Shown piece by piece: positions 11,251 to 21,100 of a stretch of DNA of 64,000 bases. A program made the translations under genes and the position numbers. The notes under the pieces were generated by a model. It was not told where the DNA came from, did no database searches, and saw only the letters and a list, made by a program, of their open reading frames with translations. Position 1 is the first letter of the stretch. Each line of letters opens with the position of its first letter. The stretch is from the NCBI GenBank assembly GCA_014058105.1, contig JACGCM010000452.1:2170001-2234000 (forward strand). The letters are read 5' to 3'. The stretch comes from Kingdonia uniflora (taxonomy: Eukaryota > Streptophyta > Magnoliopsida > Ranunculales > Circaeasteraceae).

Positions 11251-12061
11251 TTTCCTACTTCCATTTGTCCATTTTGTACGTGAAGTATCTTTGGTCTTTG
11301 ATAACCCATAAGGAGTTTTTCTCTTATGTTTAAGCTCCAGTTTTCGGGAAGTTCATTTAATTCCTTTATCTGAGGTTGGTGATTTTTTCCTACTTCTAAG
11401 AAGATATCATCTATCTCAATCATTTCTTTTTGCTTGAATAACTCACTATGATGAGAGTTAATTGAAGCATATCCTACAACATATGTGATGCAAAAAGGAC
11501 TATTTCCTGGTTTGACAAGTTCATATCTTTCAAAATGATGAGCTAAATTCAAAGTTTTTATTATTATCATGTAGACTTATTACATACTTTGGGTATACTG
11601 AAAAGACTAATTTAACTTAGGTTCCCTTGAACCATTCATAATAACGCATCCTTATTAATACGATTATCAAGTATTGCTACTTTGATAGGTGTATTAATTC
11701 CTTTTCGAAAGTAAGATTTTACCATAATCTGGATTTCTCTTAGATGCACATAACCTATTTTACTTTTGTTATCTTTTGGGATGGCATTTATTCTTAAGTC
11801 TTCTTTTGTAATAAGAGGTAGATTTATGCGTCCTGATGCATCTTTTATATCAAGACTAAATTCCTTATGGCTAACACCAAAGTAAACCAAATTTTTCATT
11901 TTAATAAATATTCTTGCAATCTTAGAAATATTGTTGGGAACCTTAAATATCATGTTTTTATCCAAAGAAAGTTTTTTCTTTATAATTTCATTTAAATTTT
12001 CTTTTCTAATAATTAAACAAGTGGTGAAATTTCTTTCTTGTTCATGAACTACATACAATTT
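11251..12061 (-). pseudogene. Caulimovirid-like movement protein fragment (endogenous pararetrovirus)
   Basis: Minus-strand reading frames at 12058-11636 and 11570-11251 resemble the movement protein region of Caulimoviridae (30K-type, Pfam Viral_MP): a VHLREIQIMV strand, FRKGINTPIKVAILDNR, and downstream GNSPFCITYVVGYASINSHH. Such proteins move virus between plant cells through plasmodesmata. The two parts are in different frames, separated by about 65 nt of disrupted sequence, and the fragment ends where the Gy1 LTR begins. No capsid or polymerase region is seen. It is an old, inert genomic fossil. The family call is by motif recognition only. Confidence 0.68.
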
Positions 12062-12896
12062 TATTTCTAAATTTTTATTGTTGCCATTAGAAATACTAGA
12101 TTCAGTCTCTGGTTCTATCTTTGGTCTTCCTGGATTCTATGGAATCCTATGTGCTTTCAAGCACTTGAAATGAGTAGAAGACTCTCAGTCTCTTCGTTGT
12201 GCATAATTAGACATCCCCATGGGTGTGTATGCATGCCATGAATACATGGGTTATTGTTAATATGAGGTTTATTGACCTTATTAAGTCTCACATCAATGGA
12301 CTTCATACGTGGGGTTTGACGTATCTCATCTTGATAAGATATGTAATTGAGCATTGAGTCATGTCGACTCTGGGTGCCTATCTGTCTTTATGATAAAAAT
12401 AATACTATGATAATATATAAACAACAAATAATAGTTGAACACAAAATTGATAATAATATGATAGCAAACAATATTATATAGTAGCCTAAAAATTTACAAA
12501 ACTTTTGGTAAGAACTCTTGAATGTTCAAAGCTTTGAGCATGGGTTTCAAAGGCAATGGTTTTTGTTTAAATGGAGTTGATCCACCAATGTTTACATCTG
12601 CTTCCCTTTATAACCAATTCATAGTCGTAAGAAGTGTCGTCTTTGAGACGTGTCTTCTTTGAGATGTGTCTTTATAATAGAAATAGATGTCGACACTCAA
12701 AGTGGTCCTTATGAACAGTAATCACTATTCACAAAATAAATAGCAATGACAAGTCTACTTTCAATTATTTTTCTTTTGGGGTTTTCTTTATTAAAAGTAT
12801 TTTATTTTGAATCCAAAAAATATCTTTTGCCAGTTTGTATTGGCAGATCAAAGGTAAGCATCGACTAACTCATAATTGTAATACTTCTAATAGAAG
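12062..12896. other. AT-rich flank of the pararetrovirus-like fragment
   Basis: No convincing gene. The minus strand adjacent to the movement-protein fragment has a short open stretch (12354-12157) with no recognised domain. Two TATA-like strings (TTATAAAG) occur near 12610 and 12670 on the minus strand. It may be viral leader sequence or unrelated. The Mutator-like element inserted at its right edge. Confidence 0.4.
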
Positions 12897-12905
12897 CTGA
12901 ATAAT
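12897..12905. repeat. 9-bp target site duplication of the Mutator-like element (left)
   Basis: CTGAATAAT, identical to 14281-14289 on the other side of the element. A 9-bp duplication is characteristic of Mutator-like transposons. Confidence 0.93.
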
Positions 12906-13100
12906 GAGAAATTTTGACTACAGTCCCACCTACAAACAGAATATTTGCCTATAGTTTCCATGTAGTTTAAATATGCATTCTTGGTCCCCAAATTGCCTTT
13001 GACTGCTGGTCAACCTCCGTTGAACTCAAATTTTGACATAAACTGACTAAACTACCCTGACACGAGTTGCACGTGATTTCCTCTAGCAGGTAAATAAGTT
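12906..13100. repeat. Mutator-like element terminal inverted repeat (left)
   Basis: About 195 bp, inverted match to 14085-14280 with scattered substitutions. It includes the outer GAGAAATTTTGACTACAG and ends near CAGGTAAATAAG. Confidence 0.9.
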
Positions 13101-13403
13101 GTTTTTCGGTAATCTCTTCACCACAACTCTGTCTAACCAAAAAAATATTCTTTGAGGGAATATTTGGGAAAATTTGAATATCTTCCATTATTCGATTAAT
13201 ATATCAACACATACATAAATCCCAGTTTTGCAATATATCGAATCATTTTTTATTTTTTTTGGTAATAAGCTATGCTTAACAGAACAATCAATGTATCAAC
13301 ATATTAAAGAATGTAAGTTATTTTCACCTTAATTCGGCCACAGTTGACAGAGTTGTTGCTTCTTGTAGTAATATTAAGAAGGGAAACTTAAGATTTGGTC
13401 TTG

Positions 13404-13945
13404 TTATTGGAGTTGGAAAATAACGACTGAAATGGCAAAAAGTTTAAGCAAAATATTTAGGGTAAAACTCTCTTTGCCTAATGTCTCTTCCTCCTTGCTT
13501 GAAACTGGGAATAAAATTTTCGAAACAGCCTCATTTTTAATCTCTTCTTGGTTTCCAGCCCCATCTCCTTTACTTCTACCTGTTTGAATCTTAATTACGC
13601 TTGCAGATTTTCCAAGTCTGGACCAAATGCTTGGTCCATCTGACTTCTTCTCTGATCTTATCGGTAGGCTTTCTAGATCTTTACTTTCAGATAACGCATA
13701 TATGGAAAAGTTCTCAACTGGGTTTTGATAATTTCCAAATGGAACTCTCTCAGCAGGAAACAATGAAGAGTTCCTAGATTCAGATGTAATATGTACCACA
13801 CTCTGGGTTTCTTTTTCTCCGAGCAATTGAGGATCGGAATAAACATTATCTTAGCCATCAATGAATAAACAATTCATGTTCTCAGGCATTGGAGGTGCCG
13901 ATGGAACCTGTCTTTGTTCCCGTAAAATTGAAAACTGATTCTCAT
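13404..13945 (-). pseudogene. Captured coding fragment inside the Mutator-like element, unrecognised
   Basis: Open on the minus strand for 140 codons (13826-13404). Translation extends upstream through one stop to a segment with SAPPMPENMNCLFID, and a possible acceptor (TTTTACAG) lies at about 13947. The sequence is Ser/Glu/Lys-rich with WSRLGKSASVIKIQTG and a hydrophobic C-terminus (LLKLFAISVVIFQLQ). It resembles no transposase I know. Composition and the exon-like border suggest a host-gene fragment carried by the element (Pack-MULE type). I cannot name the gene. Confidence 0.45.
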
Positions 13946-14084
13946 TCTGTAAAATCAAATAACAAACATATATATAAGAACCTTGGATTATGCTACTTAT
14001 TTACCTGTAAAATTTTCCCAAATTTTCCCTCTAAGAATAATTTTTTTGGTTAGATAGAGTTTTGGTAAAAAGATTACTGGAAGA

Positions 14085-14280
14085 CAACTTGTTTACCTGT
14101 TATAGGAAATCATGTGCAACTCGTGTGAGGGTAGTTTAGTCAGTTCATGTCATAATTTGAGTTTAACGGAGGTTGACCTGTGGTCAGAGGCAATTTAGGG
14201 ACCAAAATTGCATGTTTAAACAACTTGGGGACTAAAGACAAATATTCAGTTTGTAGGTGGGACTGTAGTCAAAATTTTTC
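14085..14280. repeat. Mutator-like element terminal inverted repeat (right)
   Basis: Inverted partner of 12906-13100. It ends ...GTCAAAATTTTTC at 14280 and is followed by the CTGAATAAT duplication. Confidence 0.9.
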
Positions 14281-14289
14281 CTGAATAAT
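14281..14289. repeat. 9-bp target site duplication of the Mutator-like element (right)
   Basis: CTGAATAAT, identical to 12897-12905. Confidence 0.93.
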
Positions 14290-14418
14290 TGAATCGAAAG
14301 AGTATTTGTTCTTTTATACCTAAGCTAACTACCTCTAACCCGTTCTTCATGCTGCTACCAATTCGTCGATGACCTTCTATCTGTGGCTTTATGGGTAAGC
14401 ACCAGACAATTCGTACAG

Positions 14419-14432
14419 TGGCTCTAATACCA
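14419..14432 (-). promoter_or_regulatory. tRNA-iMet primer-binding-site-like sequence
   Basis: The minus strand reads TGGTATTAGAGCCA, one mismatch from TGGTATCAGAGCCA, the usual primer binding site for initiator tRNA-Met in caulimovirids and copia elements. No LTR end (CA) precedes it. On the minus strand it lies upstream of the movement-protein fragment, about 680 nt away once the Mutator-like element is discounted. That fits a caulimovirid leader, but the link is inferred. Confidence 0.45.
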
Positions 14433-14642
14433 TTTTTTCAAGGGGGGGGGAGTTCGGATCCAGACTTTAAAGTAATAGATGAGAAAACACAGACAAGTAA
14501 TTGCGCCTCAATATTTAGATTTACTGTTAAAGATATAGATGACAAGAAAACAGATAGTGATCGATATAGAGCAAGAACCTTAAAAGAGTGCTCGAGGTGC
14601 GGGTGGTGTGAAAGGCATTGTGGGTGTTGGTAATCTAAAGGT

Positions 14643-15655
14643 GGGTGAGGCAATGTATATCGAGGAAAATAGGATTTATGCATATGGGGAGGTCGAAGAG
14701 AAGATAGAGGTTTTAAAGTTCCAAGAGGTTATGATATACCAAAAGATTTGAGGCTTGAAAGGTATCATAGAAAAATGATTGATCAGGATGTTCCCTTGGG
14801 AGGAATTTTTGTTGATCTTGATTGGATAAGGAAAGGAATTAGTTTTCATGTTCAAGTTGATCAGAAGAAGTTTTAAAATTTCTTCGATGTTGCCCCAGGT
14901 CAATTTAATCTAAACTTGTATGATTATTTAAGGGTGATTGTTGTGATGAATTCAAAATGGGTTGCAATAGAGGAAGAATTGATCAGTGTCGATGATGTAC
15001 TTGTCTATTATAAATTAAAGTGCAATTCCTATTTAAAAGGATATCGGTAGCTGGCTTGGTTTTAGTAAAGTAAATGGTTTTATGACATGCTCTCGACCGG
15101 GGGTGATTACCATTATTACAACTTGTTAGTCTTTGATAATTATGAGTTTGAGTATCGGGAAGGTGGTGAGGCTTTAAAACAAAAAAGCTTTCATCTAGAT
15201 ACTTTTATCGACTATGAATTACTTCATGTTTACTTGTCATTTTTCTGATCCTATACTTTGTCCTTGTAGTTATTAAAGACTTCGACAAGACTAGGAAACC
15301 TTAGATAGTCTATTTGTCGAAGCAAATTTGAAAATAAAAAGGACAAAATAAGACGAAGTGTGTGAGATGGACGGTAGGATGGCAACAAAAGCAAAGATTG
15401 GGCATATGAGAGGATCCCTTTTGAGAATTTGACCTTGCAACAAAGTGGCTACACCACTGACCCTGCAATTACGGCAAAAGAGGTTATTCTTGCTGGTAGT
15501 CTTAAGAGGTAGGGGAGGAAAAGGTGATAAACCAAAACTTCTTGATTGCTTATCTTTTTTAGTTCCCTCTTCGTTATGCTTATCCATATTTGCAAGTTTC
15601 TTGAGGACAATAAGGAGCTTAACGCTGGTGGTCAATCTTTGGCTAATGAAATTAT
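14643..15655 (+). pseudogene. GyD antisense gene, left half (transposase-like domain and start of coiled coil)
   Basis: Plus-strand remnant of the antisense gene of another Tat-like element. DRGFKVPRGYDIPKDLRLERYHR, APGQFNLNLYDYLRV and SVDDVLVYYKLK align with WFRVYVPG...LEKWKRE, CPAQLNGNVYKMVRV and SSEDVL.FYGVK in the other copies. A possible intron (GTTTAC...TTGTAG) ends at about 15270. The last codons, LEDNKELNAGGQSLANEII, run into the copia insertion and continue at 40488 as TLKDMEKA in the same frame. Multiple stops are present. The N-terminal exons and this element's 3' LTR are not found. Confidence 0.7.
15651..15655. repeat. Co1 copia target site duplication (left)
   Basis: ATTAT, identical to 40483-40487 on the other side of the copia element. 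Confidence 0.9.
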
Positions 15656-16273
15656 TGTTGAGAATCGAGGTAGCTACTCTATCCTCTCAGACAAGAACGA
15701 TACGTGGAAATTGCCAACTCAAGTAGTAAATCAACAAAGAACAATATAAAGGACACGAAGATTTTCTTGGTGGAGGGAAGTGGAAAACCTTTGCGGATAA
15801 AATACCACTCCCCACGAACAATTCACTATGATATCAAATAGGCTACAATGATCTCTCAAGCTTCTCAAGCTTTAATGGAGTCTCTTCAAACCCTAGCCTC
15901 TCTAAGATTAAACTCGCATAACCTAAGTTCCCTTTATATACTAGGAAACTAAAAATACAAGTAGAACAGATCATGAGGCAAACCCAATGACTCAGAATAA
16001 CATCTAAGGAAAACCTGCGCCAAGCTCGTTCGAACGACTTTACGATAATTGGTCTCCAGCCCTAGAAACATAACAACTCGTTCGAACGACATTCAAGCTT
16101 GTTCGAACAAGATGGACTTCTAGGCCAAAATTCCAGGGAGTAAGAAAAAGGTTGTTCAAATAACTTTGAAGCTCGTTCAAACGACTCCTTGGAACGACTT
16201 CCTTCTTCATTTGAACGAATTTGAGAATTTCCTGATTTCTTTGATAATCCTTAGTTCGAGTTCACACCTAACA
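15656..16273 (-). repeat. Co1 3' LTR
   Basis: 618 bp, TGTTGAGAATCGAGG...CACACCTAACA on the plus strand, and closely similar to 39861-40482. A TATA box (TATATAAAG on the minus strand, near 15942-15950) lies mid-LTR. The part at 16020-16215 holds several TTCGAAC-type motifs. Confidence 0.94.
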
Positions 16274-16284
16274 ATCTCCCACTT
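16274..16284 (-). promoter_or_regulatory. Co1 polypurine tract
   Basis: The minus strand reads AAGTGGGAGAT directly before the 3' LTR start TGTTAGG. This is a typical copia plus-strand primer. Confidence 0.85.
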
Positions 16285-16540
16285 GAAATCGAGTCTCGTA
16301 ACCCATCTCCAGATCTCCAAATGAATTGCACGCACTACCCGGACCCCTAATCTTGAAGACCCACAGAAGTTGTACATGTTGTCAACTTCTAAAAAGTCAC
16401 TACGTTTGTAAACATATAGGGCGGATTCACATCTGTGTGAATTGTCACGAGCTTCAACACACCGTCCTCGATGAGCAAGCAAATATAGTGATACCGAATA
16501 TCAATGTGCTTGGTCATAGAGTAAAAAGCCAAATTCTTTG
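16285..16540 (-). pseudogene. Co1 pol: RNase H C-terminus
   Basis: Minus-strand end of the copia polyprotein: TKNLAFYSMTKHIDIRYHYI, then EDGVLKLVTIHTDVNPP and LTTCTTSVGL. The TKHIDxRYH signature is diagnostic for copia RNase H. The preceding codons (H-L-A-K) are split by the Gy2 insertion; the upstream part resumes at 31043. One stop (VVTF*) lies near 16390. Confidence 0.9.
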
Positions 16541-16761
16541 TGTGAGGGCATATTTCTAAAATATAACTCTTTGTAATAGCTAGCAGTCTAAATATAACTC
16601 TCTCTCTTTTTAAAATCCTCAGGAGAGGTCATGGTTTTTAACCTATTCAAGGGTTTTCCATGCTAAATCGAGTGTTGTTTATTTTCTGTTCATAACTAAA
16701 CATACTAGATTTCGAAGGTGTAAAGCGCTATCTTCGTGCAATACGAAAATAGGATATTACA
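16541..16761 (+). repeat. Gy2 5' LTR, internally deleted
   Basis: Begins TGTGAGGGC.TATTTCTAA as the 3' LTR does at 30280, then jumps to ATAACTCTTTGTAATAGC, which corresponds to about 30840 in the 3' LTR, and ends ...GGATATTACA. Only 221 bp remain against 758 bp in the 3' LTR. About 540 bp, including the TATA box, has been lost. Confidence 0.88.
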
Positions 16762-16763
16762 TT

Positions 16764-16780
16764 TGGCATCATCTGTGGGA
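16764..16780 (+). promoter_or_regulatory. Gy2 primer-binding-site region
   Basis: TGGCATCATCTGTGGGA, 2 nt after the LTR end. It resembles the TGGCGCC-type site that follows the 5' LTR in Tat/Athila elements, with several transitions. Which tRNA it would pair with is uncertain. Confidence 0.7.
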
Positions 16781-16837
16781 ACGAAGATTACACTCGGCAT
16801 TCTCCAATCAAGTTTTTGCCTCATTTATCATTAAAAG

Positions 16838-18534
16838 ATGGCAAATCAAGATAAATCACACCATGCCCTGCCTGACGATGCTGAAGGAGTGACGGATCTG
16901 CGAACGATTGAGCAGGCAGAAGCCGGGCGATGAATGGAGCTGGAAAAACTGCTCGCCAGCATGCAGGATACGATCAGGGCACTCCAAGCTCAAATAATGG
17001 CAAATCCAAGGCAGTATAATGTTCTGCCCGCCGCCTCGAGTATATCAGTCCATGATCGTCTGGGACATCGAGGCAGAAATACTGTGCTTTCTCAAATTCA
17101 ACAAGAACCAGTCTTGCCTCGGAGTCACATCAATCCACCATTACCCGCTAGAGCGGTAATAGATCTACCGTCGCAAGAGAAGCAAAACAGAGAAAAACCT
17201 CGAGTTTCAGTCTATGACAGCATGGGAGAAGCAACAGGAGAGCACAATCCTACGAGAGGACCAGCAACGAGACGAGCTATCACGTCTCGACAACACCTCA
17301 CTCCAGAACAGGTGAACAAACACATCAAAGAGCTCTTAGACGCTGAAATACTTACTGGAAGGAGCAACTATGCACGGTTGCAGAAGAGTCTGCTCGCACA
17401 GGAGTTGCTAGACGAAGAAGTACCAACCAGCTTTCACACTCCAACGATTTAGAAATACGAGGGGGGGGGATCTTGTGGAACACGTCCAAGAATTTCTAGA
17501 TTCCTTGGGACTGTATTCCTCTTCTAACCACATCCTCTGCCGTCTATTCCCGACCAGCTTAAAGGGCGAGCCTCTACGATGGTTTCACACATTCGATGAA
17601 GGATCTATCCTCACCTTCGAGTAACTTCGCAAACTGTTCGTCAAGAACTATTCACATAATAAAGACAAGAAGAAAAGTCTTTACTCTTTGTTTAGTCTCA
17701 AGCAGGCCCAAGGGGAATGATTGGAGACATTTACCAGAAAAAAATTCGGCCTAGCTCAAAAGCTCGATAACCTCGACAGAAAGATCACGATCTCCACTTT
17801 CACCAATGCGTTACTCATAGATGGACGAGTCAAGGAACATTTGATCCTCAACAAGCCACTAACATAAGAGGATATGATGGAAAAGGTCAACAATTTTATC
17901 AACCTCGAAAGACTGGCGACTGAGAAGCAAAAACCTTTGCGCATCGCTCAATCTACCAACGATCATGTCGGAGAACGTACTCGCAACAACAATAAAGACT
18001 ACGGAGGTGATAAGAAACGTTTCAAGTCCTATGATGATCGAACACGCCAAGGACAAAAGAGACCAGTTCCGCGCTTACCACAGTTGATAACTACTATTAC
18101 AAACATATATCCGCTACTACAAAAGGATGAACTCTTCAAAAATGCCAATACTCTTCAACCTATACCAGGAAAGCCGTACTGCATTCACCACAAGATCCAC
18201 CATCATGACACCCAACAATGTTTCATGTTGAAATTTCTCCTCTTAAGCATATTTTTGCATGGTCGGATGCTCGAATATATTGTGGACGTAAAAAGTAACA
18301 AAGATGGTAGCTACAAAACTGAAATCACGGTCGTCCAGACTGACAAAACGGATGAGGAAAAAAATTTGCACTTCATGGAGACTCAGACAGTCAACAACTT
18401 CACCAGATCCAAGCGTAGATGCGTTGGACAATGCCATGATCTGACAATGGTAGATAAAAAAGCTCGTTTGTTTCCCGAATCCAGCAACCGACGATCTGGG
18501 ATTTCTTTTGAAGACTGTGACGTACGTCACGTCA
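16838..18534 (+). pseudogene. Gy2 gag
   Basis: Starts at ATG 16838 (MANQDKSHHALPDDAEG). A TGA at 16931 is followed at once by MELEKLLASMQDTIRALQAQI, a coiled-coil start. The core gag part includes LTPEQVNKHIKELLDAEI, then after a G9 run DLVEHVQEFLDSLGL, PTSLKGEPLRWFHTF, NYSHNKDKKKS and KVNNFINLERLATEKQK. It would form the particle that packages element RNA. Stops lie near 17450, 17623, 17718 and 17866, and there is a frameshift at the G9 run (17461-17469). Confidence 0.85.
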
Positions 18535-18976
18535 ACTTCCCGCATCACCATACTCTTGTCATCATGTTAAAAATGAAGAACATAGTTCTACATACAATAA
18601 CGGTAGACACCGGCAGCAGCATCGAGGTACTATTCCAGAGCATGATCGATAAAATGGGTTTAGCGGACAGGGTCGAGCCAAGTGACATCAACGTCTCTGG
18701 ATTCAACGGTTCCAAGGAAGAACACGTAGGAAAAATTACACTTCCCATCACGGCCGGACCAGTCACATATGACGTTGTTTTTCACGTCATCAATAAAAAA
18801 TTCCGTTACCTGGGCATCCTGGGACGAACATGGTTGCATAACATAAAAGTTATTCCCTCCACATATCATCAAGCATTACGGTTCGACTGGAAAGGAGGGA
18901 TCTACGAAATCAAAGGCAGCCAAAAATTAGCCCAAGTTTGCGATAATATAATTGAAGCTGAGCCAGCTCCAGTATA
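18535..18976 (+). pseudogene. Gy2 pol: aspartic protease
   Basis: Open frame continuing from gag: VNFPHHHTLVIMLKMKN, then the catalytic motif TVDTGSSIEVLF near 18603, GKITLPITAGP, and FRYLGILGRTWLH. This is the retropepsin fold that cuts the polyprotein, with an intact D-T-G. The frame ends with a TAG at 18975, where pol would be expected to continue. Confidence 0.88.
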
Positions 18977-20090
18977 GCAATTACAGCATTCAGTACCAGC
19001 AGAACATCAGCTGCCAAGCGCCGAACAAACAAAATATATCGAGATCAACGGCGTACAGAGAGGAACTCACATCGGGTCCTTCTTGAGCACGAAGGAATGT
19101 TCAAGTCTCATACAATTCCTTTCGAATAACTACGATGTTTTTGCGTGGACGTTCCATGAAATGCCAGGGATCGATCCAGCCATGGCGTACCACAAGCTAG
19201 AGTTGAAAGAGAAGGCAAAACCGGTTAAACGGAAGCAACGAACTCTAGCACCAAAAATACGAGACGAAGTAAACAAAGAGATTGATAAATTGATTGAGGT
19301 CGGTTTTATCCGCAAAATTATTTACCCGGACTGGATCTCGGACATTGTCGCTGTCCCAAAGAAAAATGGCAAGATCAGAATCTGCGTCGATTTCACGGAT
19401 CTCAATCGACACACTCCAAGAGATAGCTTTCCACTTCCAATCATCAACCATCTGCTCGATTCAACAGCAGGGCACAAACTCTTCTCTATGATGGATGCTG
19501 CATCAGGGCACAATCAGATACCACTTTTCCCTAAAGATCAAGACAAGACTGCGTTCATCACCGAACAAGGCCTGTATTGCTATAAGGTCATGCCTTTCGG
19601 CTTGAAAAATGTCGGCGCTACCTATCAGAGATTGATGACACAAATGTTCAAAGATCAACTCGGTAAATCAATGGAGGTTTACATCGACGACATGCATTGC
19701 AAGAGTCTCAAGAAATAAGACCATCTGGCAGATTTACGAACAACTTTAAAGATTTTGCGAGCTTACAAAATGCGTTTGAATCGTGACAAATGCCAGTTCG
19801 GAGTACAATCTGGAAAATTCTTGGGCCACCTCATCAGCAAACGAGGAATTGAAGTTAATCCATCACGCATACGAGCTCTCTTGGCTATGCCTTTACAAAA
19901 GATAAAAAAGGATGTTCAGAAACTTTTTAGGAAGATCGCAGTACTTAACAGATTTGTGTCCAAATCATCAGACAGATGCCGACCTCTATTCGATCTGCTA
20001 AAACAAGGTACATCGCGGGGAAAATTGAAGAAAGATCCCGAGATCGAGAGGACAGATAAATGCGAAGCCGCTTTCCTTGAACTCAAATAA
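18977..20090 (+). pseudogene. Gy2 pol: reverse transcriptase
   Basis: Ty3/gypsy RT. Recognisable blocks are FAWTFHEMPGIDP, GFIRKI.YPDWISDIVAVPKKNGKIRICVDF, DLNRHTPRDSFPLP, FSMMDAASGHNQIP, MPFGLKNVGATYQR and the active site YIDDMHCKS (YIDD at 19680-19691; the family norm after it is MLVKS). The fingers, palm and thumb order is complete through GHLISKRGIEVNPS. Stops at 19716 and 20088 and a degraded end break it. Confidence 0.92.
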
Positions 20091-21100
20091 TATTTGGGTA
20101 TACCACCAGTTATGAGCACACCAATAGATGGAGAAGAGCTAACATTATACCTAGCCATCACAAATACTTCTCTCAGCTCCGTCCTCCTCCGACTCGATGA
20201 AAAGACCGAGAAACCAGTCTATTTTATCAGCAAGACTCTGACCCCCACTGAAACAAGATACACCAAGATCAAGAAGCTTCAATTGGCTCTCGTCTATATG
20301 TCGCAGAAATTAAAACAGTATTTTCAAGCCCATGTTGTTCGTGTCTTAACGAACTATCCACTCTATAAAATCTTATCTAAGCGTGAAAAATCTCGATGTA
20401 TTCAGCAATGGTCATTAAAACTCGGAGAACACGACATACATTTTGGGCCACGCCACTCTGAGAAAGGTCAGGCTATAACAGATTTCCTAGCTGACTTTCC
20501 AGTAGACAATTCTAATTGGGAGGAAGACGTTGAAGATAACAAAGATGAACCACCCACAGTACAGTCTGAAGAGAAGTCCGATTGGGTAACAAATAAAGGT
20601 TGGCGACTTTTGACGGACGGTTCATCGGACCAGTCAGATCAGGAGTGAGGATTGTTCTTATTACTCCTTCCAATGATCGGCTCAAAAAATCTATTCACCT
20701 CAATTTCGAAGTAACCAACAATATAACATAATAGGAGGCACTAATTCATGGTTGGACATGGCACTCACACTGGGTGTAGCAGAGCTCTCTATCTATACCG
20801 ATTCATTACTGATTGTCAATCATCATGCAGGTATCTATCAAGCCAATGGGAAAATGATTGACTATGCTGCTGCAGTGGTCGAATGAATGAGCAAATTTCA
20901 GACCATTTCTATGGAACATTTGCCAAGGAGAGAAAATAAACATTCAGATGTACTCGCTTACCTTGTTTGGGTCCTTGGATCAGAAGTTCGTTATTTTAAA
21001 ATTGACGTCATTTCTACCCCCAACATTAATGCCACCGTGTCCAACACCATTAATACTGGGGGATACGAGGAGATCAGAAGTGATTAGAGGCAGCCTTTCA
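20091..21100 (+). pseudogene. Gy2 pol: RNase H
   Basis: Begins IPPVMSTPIDGEELTLYLAIT and continues VYFISKTLTPTETRYTKIKKLQLAL, FGPRHSEKGQAITDFLADFP and WRLLTDGSS. After frameshifts near 20640 and 20730 come SIYTDSLLIVNHH and YEEIRS. Degrades RNA in RNA:DNA hybrids. Stops near 20880 and 21087. Confidence 0.88.

Larger units (their letters stand above)
12906..14280. mobile_element. Non-autonomous Mutator-like element (1375 bp)
   Basis: The ends form a long terminal inverted repeat of about 195 bp: GAGAAATTTTGACTACAG at 12906 matches the reverse complement of the right end (GAAAAATTTTGACTACAG), and the match runs through CACCTACAAAC, TCAACCTCCGTT and ACTGACTAAACTACCCT. A perfect 9-bp target duplication flanks it. 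No transposase is encoded, so it would depend on a MURA-like transposase elsewhere. The interior holds a 140-codon open frame on the minus strand that looks like captured host sequence. It sits next to the pararetrovirus-like fragment. Confidence 0.92.

Noticed and set aside
12610..12680. Caulimovirid-type promoter on the minus strand
   Set aside because: TTATAAAG strings exist, but AT-rich DNA yields them easily and no other promoter or poly(A) landmark could be tied to them.
14391..14633. 80-codon plus-strand ORF ending in a Cys-rich stretch
   Set aside because: It crosses the tRNA-primer-like site and a G9 run. The Cys cluster (CSRCGWCERHCGC) has no recognised family, and no homologous segment was found in the other antisense cassettes. 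Left unassigned.
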